From NCBI GenBank assembly GCA_018304145.1, contig JAGVWU010000002.1:1-47408 (forward strand): a DNA stretch of 47,408 nucleotides, read 5' to 3'. Shown piece by piece: positions 37,386 to 47,226 of this stretch (its first letter is position 1; the number at the start of each line of letters is the position of its first letter). The DNA comes from Candidatus Pacearchaeota archaeon (GTDB lineage: Archaea > Nanobdellota > Nanobdellia > Pacearchaeales > GW2011-AR1). The notes under the pieces were generated by a model, which was not told the DNA's origin, did not search any database, and saw nothing but the letters and a program-made list of their open reading frames with translations. The position numbers were made by a program, and so were the translations under genes.

Positions 37386-38590
37386 AATAATATTGTAGGC
37401 ATCATCAAACATCCCATTAACATTATTTTTTTAACTTCTGTTAAAATTGCAAAAATTCCCAAGCTTGTTGAACTTATTAAAACCAATAATCCTAACCAAC
37501 CTGAAAATAAAAAAGAAACACCTGTTAATATTATCAAAATACCCGTTGAAATTTTTGAATAATTCATTTTATGAAGATATTTTGCAAAAAGTTTGGATAT
37601 TTTTATTGAAAGAAAAAATACTAAAATTCCAGTTATTGTTATTGCAGTTAATATTAATAATAAATCCTTAAAGGAAAGAGCTGGAAGGAGTTTGGAAATT
37701 GCTGCTGCTGAACCTGTCCTTGTTTTATTTATTGTATAGAGAGTTATAAATGAAAAAGCCATTACAACTACATTAATTGAACTGATTAGAAATAAAAATT
37801 CTTTTTCATTGGACTTGCCTTGAATTTCTGTTCCAATCAATGCTGCTTGAGAGGAGCCCATTCCTGGAAGAAAAGATGGCAATGGAGAAGCTATTATTGA
37901 TGCAAACATGGTTTTTAAAAAAGAAATTTTTGAAAACCCTAAATTTTTTAGATTATCTATTTGCTGACTAGGAATAATTGTTTTTTGTTTTATACTTATT
38001 ATTAAACTGCTTGCTCCAAATAATCCTGTTAATAATGGAAGAAGAGGCTCTTTTATTATGGGATTATTTAATACTGCGATTCCTAGAAATCCTGATAATA
38101 TAAATACAAAAAATGCCAGCACTTTTTTGTATATTCCTTTTTCTCTTGTTATTAAGAATAAAGAAGCAAGAATTAAAATTATGTGCATTATTCTTTGAAT
38201 ATAAGGATAGATAATTGGAAGAGTTATGATAAATAAAGGAGCTAAAATCAAAAAAATTAAAATTCCAGATAAACAGCCCAGAGAAGTTATTATCACTGCT
38301 TTGTGCCCCTGTCCTCGAAGCAGGAGTTTGTGTCCTGGAAGAACTGACAAAAAAGAATCTTCATTTGGAGCCCCTAGATAAATAGATGGAATGAAATCAA
38401 TAAAAGTATGGGTTATTGATAAACTTGCTATAAAAATTACTAAGGAGAGAGGAGTTGTTATTGTCAATAAAAAAGTAGAAACTGAAAGAAGAAATGCTGA
38501 AACAAGATTAATGTGGATGCCGGGGAAGAGGCCTGTGAAGGTGCCGATGAGCACACCGACGGCAAGCGCCAAGATTAGTTCAATTAACAT
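37373..38590 (-). CDS. TctA/DUF112-like integral membrane protein
   Basis: GTFTGLFPGIHINLVSAF N-terminus, LPSFLPGMGSSQAALIG, many TM segments. Confidence 0.7.
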   Translation of the reverse strand: MLIELILALAVGVLIGTFTGLFPGIHINLVSAFLLSVSTFLLTITTPLSLVIFIASLSITHTFIDFIPSIYLGAPNEDSFLSVLPGHKLLLRGQGHKAVIITSLGCLSGILIFLILAPLFIITLPIIYPYIQRIMHIILILASLFLITREKGIYKKVLAFFVFILSGFLGIAVLNNPIIKEPLLPLLTGLFGASSLIISIKQKTIIPSQQIDNLKNLGFSKISFLKTMFASIIASPLPSFLPGMGSSQAALIGTEIQGKSNEKEFLFLISSINVVVMAFSFITLYTINKTRTGSAAAISKLLPALSFKDLLLILTAITITGILVFFLSIKISKLFAKYLHKMNYSKISTGILIILTGVSFLFSGWLGLLVLISSTSLGIFAILTEVKKIMLMGCLMMPTILFYIF

Positions 38591-38697
38591 TTAATTAAAA
38601 AATTATTTTTATTTTTAATTATACAAGAGATAAGAAACCTATTTTGAAAAGATTAGATTTATATAATACTGATTCTATTATTTATTATAAAAAGAGC

Positions 38698-40911
38698 ATG
38701 AAAAACATATTTTTATTTTTTACAATAAGTTTAATTTTATTTTCTTTAATTAATATTGGTTTTATTATTTCAGAAGATCCTGGTATAGCTGCGACTGAAA
38801 CAACAGATTCTCCTGTAACAAATTCTATAGAAACTACAACTTCAGAAACCAGTCCTGGCGAAACTCAAGAGAATTTGCCACAGCAAAACAGCGAAGATTC
38901 TGAGGAATCAACTTCTTCTGCAGTTTCGAGAGAAACTGGTCTATCAGATAAATTGATAGAAAGCCCGGAAACTTCTATTTCTGATGAGACAGAAAGTTCT
39001 GCAGAGGATTTGGATAAATTAGAAAAAGAATTTAAGGAAGAAGAACTTAACATAGATACTGGGATAACTCCAGACAGTAATTTTTATTTTATTGAAGATC
39101 AAATTTTAAGCAGATTCAGAGATGATTTAGGAAATAGAGAGAGAAAAGTAGGTGAAATAAGAGAAATGATTAAAAAGGGAGATATGGAATCCGCTAGAAT
39201 ATCCCTGAGAAAATATAAAGAATATGCTGAGAATCTTGAAAAAGAAGTTGATCCTGAAAAGAGAGAAGAAGCGCGAAGAAGTGCAGCTGCTATTTATAAC
39301 ACTTTAAAAGATATTGAGAACGAACTTTCAAAAGAGGATAAGAAGGAATTTATAGATGAAATTCTTGATAATGAGAAGACAATTGTGACTGCTGCTGAAA
39401 TTTCAAATAAAATCAAATTATTATGCGAGCAATTAGCTGGATTAGACCCTATAGAATATTCAAAAATGTGCGGAATCAAAGATGATGCTCCGGATTGGCA
39501 GAAAAAATTAGACAAAAAATTAACAAAAGAGCAGGAAAAAGAAGCAAAAGAATTTGGCGAAATAATGTCTGAATGTTTTAAAAGTTCTGGAAGAGAGTGC
39601 AGATGTAAAGATATTTCTTTTTATGATTTTTCAATAACCTGCAGTAAAATAGCACCTCTTGCTATTAATTGTGATAAGGGCGATGAAAACGCATGCGAGG
39701 AAATGGAAAATATAGAAATGCCTAACCTGCCCCCTCATTTAGAGGATATTTTTGAGGATATAGAAAGAAAATATAAAGGAGGGCAGATGGACTTATTTTT
39801 TCCAAAAGAATGCATAAAAGCCGGTGTTAAAGATAAAGAAGGATGCATGCTGGTAATGTTTGAGCTTAATGCTCCCGAAGAATGCGTTGAAGCATTAAAG
39901 GAGGGGAAAATTAATCCTAAAAATGAAAAAGAAGCACGTGAGGCATGCGATAAAATAATGTTCAATGAAAATGCTCCTGAAGAATGTATTGAAGCAGGCA
40001 TAACAAATCCTAAAGAATGCGGAAAATATATGTTCAATGAAAATGCTCCTGAAGAATGTATTGAAGCAGGATTAACAGGAAAAAGAGGGGATGATAAAAA
40101 ATGCAAAGAAATTATGGACAAGATAAATAATGAAGAAGGGCGTGATTATAAAGAAAGCCGTGATTATAAAGAAAGCCGAGGGAGTTCAAGAGGGTCTCCT
40201 GGTGCAGGATGCATGAAAATACAAAATTCAGAGGATAGATTAATTTGTTTTGAAGAAGCTGTTGGCAAAATGGGGGAAGAATATGGAGTAGGAGAATTTG
40301 AGAAATATTCCGGCGAAATAACTCTGGAATGCAAAGAGAATCGAATCCATGAGCCTAGGGAGTGTGAAAGATTTATGAGAGAAGAATTTCCTCAAATAAA
40401 AGAACAAAGGCAAAGAAATAGGGAAAATCAAGATAAGGAAATGGAATTAAGAGGAAGAGATTTTGCTTCTAAAATGGGTGCTGCAAATCCAGACAAACCC
40501 TGTCCTGATGGTGTTTGTGATGATTTTGAGAGAAATAATTATGCCTGCCCTGAAGATTGTGGGGGCAAAAGAGGAGAAGGAGATTTAGGAAGCTATAAAT
40601 CTGAAAATTATGAATATAGTGAGTGTAAAGATGGATGCAATCAAGAATGTCCTGGTGCTTCAAGAACAGATTGCGTTGATAATGGCAGAAGATGCCAATG
40701 TTTTTATGAAGAAAAGGAATCGCCACCTCAAGAACCAGCTCCAACCCCTTCACCTGAACCAACACCCTCTCCTGAACCAACCCCTTCACCTGAACCAACA
40801 CCCTCTCCTGAACCAACCCCTTCACCTGAACCAACCTCTGAACCTGCTCCTGTAACAGGAGGAGTGATAAATATTGATAATAAGTTTTTAGATTATTGGT
40901 TTGAGAGATGA
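38698..40911 (+). CDS. large secreted Cys-containing protein with PSPEPT repeats
   Basis: Signal peptide MKNIFLFFTISLILFSLINIGF; NAPEECIEAG repeats; C-terminal (PTPSPE)n. ATG at 38698 preferred over TTG at 38644. Confidence 0.8.
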   Translation: MKNIFLFFTISLILFSLINIGFIISEDPGIAATETTDSPVTNSIETTTSETSPGETQENLPQQNSEDSEESTSSAVSRETGLSDKLIESPETSISDETESSAEDLDKLEKEFKEEELNIDTGITPDSNFYFIEDQILSRFRDDLGNRERKVGEIREMIKKGDMESARISLRKYKEYAENLEKEVDPEKREEARRSAAAIYNTLKDIENELSKEDKKEFIDEILDNEKTIVTAAEISNKIKLLCEQLAGLDPIEYSKMCGIKDDAPDWQKKLDKKLTKEQEKEAKEFGEIMSECFKSSGRECRCKDISFYDFSITCSKIAPLAINCDKGDENACEEMENIEMPNLPPHLEDIFEDIERKYKGGQMDLFFPKECIKAGVKDKEGCMLVMFELNAPEECVEALKEGKINPKNEKEAREACDKIMFNENAPEECIEAGITNPKECGKYMFNENAPEECIEAGLTGKRGDDKKCKEIMDKINNEEGRDYKESRDYKESRGSSRGSPGAGCMKIQNSEDRLICFEEAVGKMGEEYGVGEFEKYSGEITLECKENRIHEPRECERFMREEFPQIKEQRQRNRENQDKEMELRGRDFASKMGAANPDKPCPDGVCDDFERNNYACPEDCGGKRGEGDLGSYKSENYEYSECKDGCNQECPGASRTDCVDNGRRCQCFYEEKESPPQEPAPTPSPEPTPSPEPTPSPEPTPSPEPTPSPEPTSEPAPVTGGVINIDNKFLDYWFER
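39958..40070. repeat. 41-bp direct repeat x2
   Basis: ATGTTCAATGAAAATGCTCCTGAAGAATGTATTGAAGCAGG at 39958 and 40030. Confidence 0.9.
40741..40836. repeat. 36-bp tandem repeat encoding (PTPSPE)n
   Basis: CCAACCCCTTCACCTGAACCAACACCCTCTCCTGAA repeated. Confidence 0.9.
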
Positions 40912-41012
40912 AAAAATTAAAAATCCAAAGATTTTCATTTCATATATCTCTAAATGCGATTTTGTTTGTGTAAACCTTAGTCTGTCAAAATCTCTTATAG
41001 ATTTTTGATACT

Positions 41013-41441
41013 TTAGCAAAATGGATTAATTATGTTTAATAATGGGATTTTAAAATCCCTTGAATTTTCTGTGTAAATGTTTAAAATTCCATTTTCAATC
41101 ATTGTTGCAGCAATTAATGAATCCCAAAAAGACATTTGATATTCTTTTGAGAAGTCAATTGCAGAAAGAATAGTTTTCCTTTTATAACTTATTTTTTTAA
41201 ATCCCTCAAAATCTGAAATATCTCTAATAATATTTTTGACTATGTTTGCATTTAATTTTAATTTTTTGAGTGAAACAACAGAGAATTCTGCTAAATTTTG
41301 ATTGGAAATAGCAAGAGCTATTTCTTTTTTATAACATTTTTCTAAGATTTCAAGAGATTTCTTTTTTCTTAAACTATCTTCATTTTCATAAGCATAAACA
41401 ATTATATTTGTATCAACAAGAAATATTTCCTCTTTTTTCAT
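41013..41441 (-). CDS. vapC: PIN-domain (VapC-like) toxin
   Basis: LVDTNIIVYAYEN, later SFWDSLIAATMIENG; overlaps upstream antitoxin-size ORF. Confidence 0.85.
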   Translation of the reverse strand: MKKEEIFLVDTNIIVYAYENEDSLRKKKSLEILEKCYKKEIALAISNQNLAEFSVVSLKKLKLNANIVKNIIRDISDFEGFKKISYKRKTILSAIDFSKEYQMSFWDSLIAATMIENGILNIYTENSRDFKIPLLNIINPFC

Positions 41442-41670
41442 AGATTTCTCCCCTGTTAAATTTATAATTTTTTAAAGACCAAACTCCCTGTTTCATTGTT
41501 TTAATCTGCCTTTCAGTTATTTCTTTTTGTTTTTGTTCAAATATCCATTCTTTTATTGCTTGTTCTATTGCTTTTCCAAGTATACCTTTACCCTCTCCAA
41601 ATTTTAATTTTACAATATTCCTAAATTCCTTATTTATTTCATCATTTACATTTAAGGTGATTGTTGCCAT
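41413..41670 (-). CDS. putative VapB-like antitoxin
   Basis: 85-aa ORF overlapping the PIN gene start; MATITLNVNDEINKEFRNIVKLKFG. Confidence 0.75.
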   Translation of the reverse strand: MATITLNVNDEINKEFRNIVKLKFGEGKGILGKAIEQAIKEWIFEQKQKEITERQIKTMKQGVWSLKNYKFNRGEIYEKRGNISC

Positions 41671-41816
41671 AATATATTTATATTTATTATATATTTAAAT
41701 GTTTGTTTTTATTAAATATTTGGAATTCGAGAAAGATTTAAAAGGTAAAGATTTATTGAGTTTTGTAGAGGTGAATTCTAGAGGTGTTAGGAAAATTAAA
41801 TTATTAATAATATAAA

Positions 41817-42053
41817 ATGACAGCCGAGAGTTATAATGTAAGTGATTATGCAGAATTTTTAGGATTATATGACAGAGCTTATTCTGGAGAGTCTTTAAGG
41901 ATAGTTACAGATTCTGAATTAGGCAAAAGAATAGTTTTGGAGTTACCAAGATTAAGAGGAGCCTCTGAATTAGAATTTTCTCTTGTGCATTTTATGCGTG
42001 GAACTGTTATTGATTTTAAAGGAAAAAAATCTAGAGGACAAAATGCCCATTGA
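41817..42053 (+). CDS. hypothetical protein
   Basis: 78-aa ORF upstream of the aminopeptidase gene, overlapping its start. Confidence 0.5.
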   Translation: MTAESYNVSDYAEFLGLYDRAYSGESLRIVTDSELGKRIVLELPRLRGASELEFSLVHFMRGTVIDFKGKKSRGQNAH

Positions 42054-43119
42054 TTTAAGAACTCGAAAATTAGCACAACTTGCTGTAAGATATTCTGTTG
42101 CAGTCAAGCCAGGAGAAAAAGTAATTATTAGCGGAGGTTATGAATCTGTGCCCTTTCTTATGGAACTTTATAAAGAGATTATATTGAGAAAAGCTATACC
42201 TATTGTTAAAATTGGCTTGCCAAATATAGCTGATTTTTTTTATAAATATGCAAATGAGGAACAGCTTAAATTTTTTCCTGATTACTGGTTTAATACTGTA
42301 AAAGAAGCACAGGCTTATATTGGAGTAAGTTCCAATGAGAATACAAGAGAACTAACAAATTCTAATTCTAAAAAAATAGCCCTTAGGCAGGGAATTATGC
42401 ATCCTATTTCAGATTATATTGTAAATACTTCTGATAAAATAAGAAGAGTCAGTGTTGCGTTTCCATGTGTTTCATTAGCACAAGAAGCTGAAATGAGTTT
42501 AAATGAATATGAAAATTTTGTTTATAATGCCTGTTTAATTAATTGGAAGTTGTTTGGAAAAAGATTGGATGAGCTTGCGAGAATTTTTGAAAGAGGGAAA
42601 AATGTTTGGTTGAAAGGTGAGAATGTGGATTTAAAATTTTTAATTAAAGGAAAAAATTGTGTTGCTGACAAAGGAGAGGAAAATATGCCTGGAGGAGAGC
42701 TTTTCATGGCTCCTGTAAGAGAAAGTCTGAATGGAGGGATTAAATTTGAATATCCTGCAATAAGAGATGGAAAAGAAGTTACAGATATTAGACTTGTTTT
42801 TAAAGAAGGTAAGGTTATTGAATCTGATGCTTCTAAAAACAAGGATTTTTTAAAAGAAATGCTGAATGTTGATGAAAATGCAAGCTATGTTGGAGAGTTT
42901 GGTATTGGGTGCAATCCAAAAATAAACAGATTTACAAAAGACCTGCTGTTTGATGAAAAAATAAATGGAACAATACACCTGGCTTTAGGAATGGCTTACA
43001 AACAGAATGGTGGAGGAAACGACAGCAAAATTCATTGGGACATTGTTAAAGATATGCACAAAGCTAAAATAATTTTAGATGGAAAGGTTGTGCAAGAGAA
43101 TGGAAAGTGGAAAGTGTAA
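42043..43119 (+). CDS. aminopeptidase, M29 family
   Basis: KLAQLAVRYSVAVKPGEKVIISG; GEFGIGCNPKINRFTKDLLFDEKINGTIHLALG; HWDIVKDM. Start at MPIDLRTRK preferred. Confidence 0.9.
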   Translation: MPIDLRTRKLAQLAVRYSVAVKPGEKVIISGGYESVPFLMELYKEIILRKAIPIVKIGLPNIADFFYKYANEEQLKFFPDYWFNTVKEAQAYIGVSSNENTRELTNSNSKKIALRQGIMHPISDYIVNTSDKIRRVSVAFPCVSLAQEAEMSLNEYENFVYNACLINWKLFGKRLDELARIFERGKNVWLKGENVDLKFLIKGKNCVADKGEENMPGGELFMAPVRESLNGGIKFEYPAIRDGKEVTDIRLVFKEGKVIESDASKNKDFLKEMLNVDENASYVGEFGIGCNPKINRFTKDLLFDEKINGTIHLALGMAYKQNGGGNDSKIHWDIVKDMHKAKIILDGKVVQENGKWKV

Positions 43120-43279
43120 TGATAATAAAGACTTTTATGATGAATTGATAAATCTCAGGATAGATAGAAAAGCAAAAAACTTGTATATTCTTAGTGAAAA
43201 AGATAGATTAAAAGAAATTAGAGTAACTATGCTTGATTTAGAAATTGGAGTTTTAAGAGAATACAGATGTAGAAATTAA
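43100..43279 (+). CDS. small hypothetical protein
   Basis: Short charged ORF overlapping the aminopeptidase 3' end. Confidence 0.4.
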   Translation: MESGKCNDNKDFYDELINLRIDRKAKNLYILSEKDRLKEIRVTMLDLEIGVLREYRCRN

Positions 43280-43355
43280 AAGTGGATTGGAAAAAATTTA
43301 AAAATAATTTTAAAAAACAAAGTTTTTAAGCTTGAAATTTCTTATATAATAAAAA

Positions 43356-44324
43356 ATGGTGAATCAAGTAATTTTAGACTATTTAAGCAGGTATTCTGGA
43401 ATGTATAAACTGGAAGATTTAAAGAATAAAATAATTGCTACAGGTTATTCTCCTCAAGAGGTTGACGAAGCTTCAGGAGTTCTTGGATTAGAAGGAGGGG
43501 TTGAAAAAAATGATTTACAATTTCAAGCATTAGAAGAAAAATTTGCTGTAAAAACTTTTAAATGGATGAAGTTTGGAGGAATAATTGGAATTATTTTTTT
43601 GACTTTGGGAATTATAGGTTCTATTGCCTCAATTATTCTACCCATTTTATATACTCAGAGCTTTGATGGTTCAACAATAGAAAAGCTTTCTTCTTTTTTT
43701 GTCCCTCTTATTATAATAATAACTATTTTATTTTTATTATTTTCTTTAGTTTCTATTGTTTTTTGCAAAGGTTTTGCTAAGATGGGTGAATTTTGTGAAT
43801 CTAAATTACTAAAATATTCTTCCTTGGCATTTATCTTTTTGATAATCTTATTCATAATTTTGGGTTTAATTTTTATTGTTTTTTTGATGATTTTTGGTAA
43901 TGAGATTGCAAACTCATTATTAGAAACAGGTAATACTGGAAGAGGGTTAAGTGTTGGAATACCTACAGGTTCTGCAATAAATGTTACAGGGGCATATTTT
44001 GGTATTTTTGGATTTGTTTTAATCACAGGAGTTTTTTTATTGTTCTTTATTGTTTTTATAAATATGGTTTTATTTTTTATTGGATTAGTTCAAGCAGGAA
44101 AGAAAGCAAGATTTGCAAAAATTGCAGGCATTTCAGGATTAATGTTATTTTTAGTTTTTATAGGATTTGGCAGCCTGTTCTTAAATCCTCTTCTGCTAAT
44201 TGCAATAAGTGCATCTAAATTTGGAGTTTTTTTTATTGGAAGTATTTTCTTAAGTTTAGGATGTTTGGTTTTATTATTTATGAGCTTATCTTTATTTGAT
44301 GTTTCCAGAAAGTTTGAGGGTTAA
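43356..44324 (+). CDS. hypothetical multi-pass membrane protein
   Basis: N-terminal soluble helix pair then multiple TM segments. Confidence 0.75.
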   Translation: MVNQVILDYLSRYSGMYKLEDLKNKIIATGYSPQEVDEASGVLGLEGGVEKNDLQFQALEEKFAVKTFKWMKFGGIIGIIFLTLGIIGSIASIILPILYTQSFDGSTIEKLSSFFVPLIIIITILFLLFSLVSIVFCKGFAKMGEFCESKLLKYSSLAFIFLIILFIILGLIFIVFLMIFGNEIANSLLETGNTGRGLSVGIPTGSAINVTGAYFGIFGFVLITGVFLLFFIVFINMVLFFIGLVQAGKKARFAKIAGISGLMLFLVFIGFGSLFLNPLLLIAISASKFGVFFIGSIFLSLGCLVLLFMSLSLFDVSRKFEG

Positions 44325-44660
44325 GATTTTATCCGCCTGAACCTGTAATCTTTTGTTATATTCAGTCAGTCTTCCTATTATTGTTATTTCCTGATTCAGC
44401 TTTATATGTAATTTATTATATTTATTAATTAAAACTGGAATTTCTCCGGTTTTATCCTGGATTGTTAAAATTTGAAAGGTATTATATTCTTTAATACCTG
44501 TTGTATTTCCTTTAATTTGAATTTTTTGATTTAATAAATCTTTATTAATTGTTTTAATTTCTATTAATTCCGGCTGAGAAATATCAGACAATAGAAGAAG
44601 AATTAAAATTCCTGCCAAAGATATTATAAACGAAATCTTTAATAACATTGAATTTTGCAT
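44292..44660 (-). CDS. OB-fold nucleic-acid-binding protein with N-terminal membrane anchor
   Basis: QKIQIKGNTTGIKEYNTFQILTIQDKTGEIPVLINKYN...ITIIGRLTEYNKRLQVQADKI. Confidence 0.75.
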   Translation of the reverse strand: MQNSMLLKISFIISLAGILILLLLSDISQPELIEIKTINKDLLNQKIQIKGNTTGIKEYNTFQILTIQDKTGEIPVLINKYNKLHIKLNQEITIIGRLTEYNKRLQVQADKILTLKLSGNIK

Positions 44661-44773
44661 TTATTATTTCAGATTAGAGAATTAATAAAAATATAGATAC
44701 TTCTTAAAGGGTTTTTGATAAAAATAAACAGATTTACAGAAAGATTTAATAACATTCTTTTTATTGTTTTTTT

Positions 44774-45787
44774 ATGGAATCAAGTATTGATGAAAGGTTT
44801 AAATTAATCAAAAGAAACACACAAGAAATTGTAACAGAAGATGAATTAAAGGAGCTTTTAAAGAAAAAGAAAAATCCTGTTGTTTATTGGGGAACTGCTG
44901 TTACAGGAAAACCCTCTTTGGCATATTTTTTTCCATTATTGAAGCTTTCGGATTTTTCTAAAGCAGGATTTAGAGTTAAGATACTTCTTGCAGATTTGCA
45001 TGGAGCCTTGGATGGAACTTCTTGGGCTATTCTGGAAAATAGATATGATTATTACAAAGAGGCAATAAGCCAGATTTTGAAAGCATTAGGAACTGATTTG
45101 AAAAAAATAGAATTTGTTCAGGGAAGTGCATTTCAACTAGGGCATGAGTATATGTATGATGTCTTAAAAATAGCAAGTTTGGCTTCTGTTCATGACTGCA
45201 AGAAAGCTGCATCAGAGGTTGTTAAATTAGGAGATAATCCTATGCTAGGAGGATTGATTTATCCTATAATGCAGGCTTTGGATGAGCAATATTTAGAAGT
45301 TGATGTTCAGTTCGGAGGAGTGGACCAAAGAAAAATTTTAATGTTTGCAAGAGAAAACCTTCCCAAAATAAATTATGACAGGAGAGTGGAGGTAATGAAT
45401 CCAATGATACAGGGGTTAATTGGAAAGAAAATGAGTTCTTCAGATATAAAATCCAAGATTGATTTGACTGATGACGAGAAGACAGTGAGAGATAAAATAA
45501 ATTCTGCTTATTGCATGGAAGGAGATCCTGACTGCGGAATAATGGATTTTTTAAAATATGTCATAATGACTGTAAAAGAGGATGAAAGAAAAAAGTTTAT
45601 TATTGAAAGGTCTCCAAAGTTTGGAGGAAATGTTTCATATTCAAGCTATGCTGAAATTGAACAGGCATTTATTAAAAAAGAGCTCCATCCCATGGATTTA
45701 AAAAATGCTTTAGTTAAAGAAATTGTTAAATTGCTTTCTGTAATTGATAAAAAGAAATTGAATGAGCTGGCGAAAAAGGCATATTGA
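44774..45787 (+). CDS. tyrS: tyrosyl-tRNA synthetase
   Basis: VYWGTAVTGKPSLAYF, QFGGVDQRKI, GKKMSSSDIKSKIDL (KMSSS). Confidence 0.94.
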   Translation: MESSIDERFKLIKRNTQEIVTEDELKELLKKKKNPVVYWGTAVTGKPSLAYFFPLLKLSDFSKAGFRVKILLADLHGALDGTSWAILENRYDYYKEAISQILKALGTDLKKIEFVQGSAFQLGHEYMYDVLKIASLASVHDCKKAASEVVKLGDNPMLGGLIYPIMQALDEQYLEVDVQFGGVDQRKILMFARENLPKINYDRRVEVMNPMIQGLIGKKMSSSDIKSKIDLTDDEKTVRDKINSAYCMEGDPDCGIMDFLKYVIMTVKEDERKKFIIERSPKFGGNVSYSSYAEIEQAFIKKELHPMDLKNALVKEIVKLLSVIDKKKLNELAKKAY

Positions 45788-45834
45788 AATATTTCTTCTT
45801 GATAAGAATTTTTGCTAAAATAAAAATAGGTATT

Positions 45835-45872
45835 TTAGAAAATTAATCGCTTTCAGCAGCTTAATTTTCTAA
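45835..45872. terminator. 12-bp stem inverted repeat downstream of tyrS
   Basis: TTAGAAAATTAA-(14 nt)-TTAATTTTCTAA. Confidence 0.6.
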
Positions 45873-45995
45873 CTTTATTAATAAAACCTAAAAAGAATAT
45901 AATTATGTTATCAATGTTAAAAACATCTTTTAACAAAATTGTAATATATTATCTTCTACAATTAACCTTTTAAATATTCAAGAGATAACTTGACA

Positions 45996-46304
45996 ATGAG
46001 TCAAAATCCTGTTTTATAGGAAGATAGCGATATAAGAATAGAACATTATCCAACAAGTCCTGAAGACTATTTGCTTTTTCTTTTAAGGGGGAAGAATTAC
46101 AATATATTATTCCCGAGGATGTTTAAGAGAATTTGCAACAACTTCCAGGGATAGAATGGGTTTAGCAATGAAATGCATGATAGAGATATGACTGATGAAG
46201 CTCTTAGAATAGGATTGAGTGTTGATTCTTTAGGTTTGGGAATGGCCAAAGCTTATATTGAAAATGAAAGGAGATATCAAGATTTGAGAGATGAACAAAG
46301 ATAA
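45996..46304 (+). pseudogene. decayed ~100-aa gene (in-frame TAG plus two frameshifts)
   Basis: MSQNPVL*EDSDIRIEHYPTSPEDYLLFLLRGKNYN / YYSRGCLREFATTSRDRMGLAMKC / MHDRDMTDEALRIGLSVDSLGLGMAKAYIENERRYQDLRDEQR*. Confidence 0.55.
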
Positions 46305-46320
46305 TTTTTGGGATATATTT

Positions 46321-47226
46321 TTACTTAGTATAAAATTCTGCAATATCCTTGTCTTTTAGAACATGTTTTAAGCCGACTTTTTGGCCTAAGAATTTTGCAC
46401 TTGGGCCGAAGATTTTAGCATATTTAACTTTCTTGCTGTAACCATTAAGGATTTTTTCAGCAAGTTGTTCAAGAGTTGATCCTGGCTTCATTACCATAGG
46501 AACATTATCTTCTTTTTTTCCAGGCTGTCTTGTATAAATTCTTATTATACAAAAGGACTTGAAAATTTTTTCTTTTAATTCTTTTATTCCTTCATCTGTT
46601 AGTGTTGAAGTTAAAACAAAATTATATTTTTTTGTTTTTAAAGTCTCTCCAATCTTCCTTTTTGTCTGTTCGTCATACAAGTCTATTTTATTAAAAATTA
46701 TTATTTTTTTTGCCATTTTATTTTTTATTATATCCAAAATTGAATCTATTTCATGAATTTTTTCAATTACTATCAATAGAAGATCAGCATTATTTACAAT
46801 TCCATGGTCAAAACTTTCGCTTGCTATTGGAGGCAAATCAATTATTTGAATATTGCAACCTTCATAGTTTAGAGTTCCTATTTCAGGCTCTGTTGTTGTA
46901 AAGCCATAACTGGCTATTTTTGGGTTAGCATTTGTAAGGGATTTTAGAATAGAAGATTTTCCAGAATTAGTCAGCCCGATTATTATTGCCTGCATATCTT
47001 CTTTTTTAATCCCTTTTTTTCCTTTGTTTCTTTTTTTTGATTTTGTTATAGACTCTTTTAATTTCTTAATTTTTAATCTCATATCTCCCCTGAATTTTTC
47101 ACTCCCTTTATGAGAAGGTGCTGTTCTTAGCATTTCTTCCAGTGCAGCAAGCTCTTCTTCATCAGTTTTGGCTTCTCTGTACTTTTGCTCAGCTTTTCCA
47201 AATTTAAATCCAGCATTAATTGGCAT
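46321..47226 (-). CDS. DRG/Obg-type GTPase with TGS domain
   Basis: IIGLTNSGKSSIL, DLPP, NKIDL; C-terminal TGS IRIYTRQPGKKE..PMVMKPGSTLEQLAEKI. Confidence 0.93.
   Translation of the reverse strand: MPINAGFKFGKAEQKYREAKTDEEELAALEEMLRTAPSHKGSEKFRGDMRLKIKKLKESITKSKKRNKGKKGIKKEDMQAIIIGLTNSGKSSILKSLTNANPKIASYGFTTTEPEIGTLNYEGCNIQIIDLPPIASESFDHGIVNNADLLLIVIEKIHEIDSILDIIKNKMAKKIIIFNKIDLYDEQTKRKIGETLKTKKYNFVLTSTLTDEGIKELKEKIFKSFCIIRIYTRQPGKKEDNVPMVMKPGSTLEQLAEKILNGYSKKVKYAKIFGPSAKFLGQKVGLKHVLKDKDIAEFYTK

Noticed and set aside
45996-46019. Pyrrolysine or readthrough at the in-frame TAG
   Set aside because: Two further frameshifts downstream make gene decay the simpler explanation; no Pyl machinery in the window.
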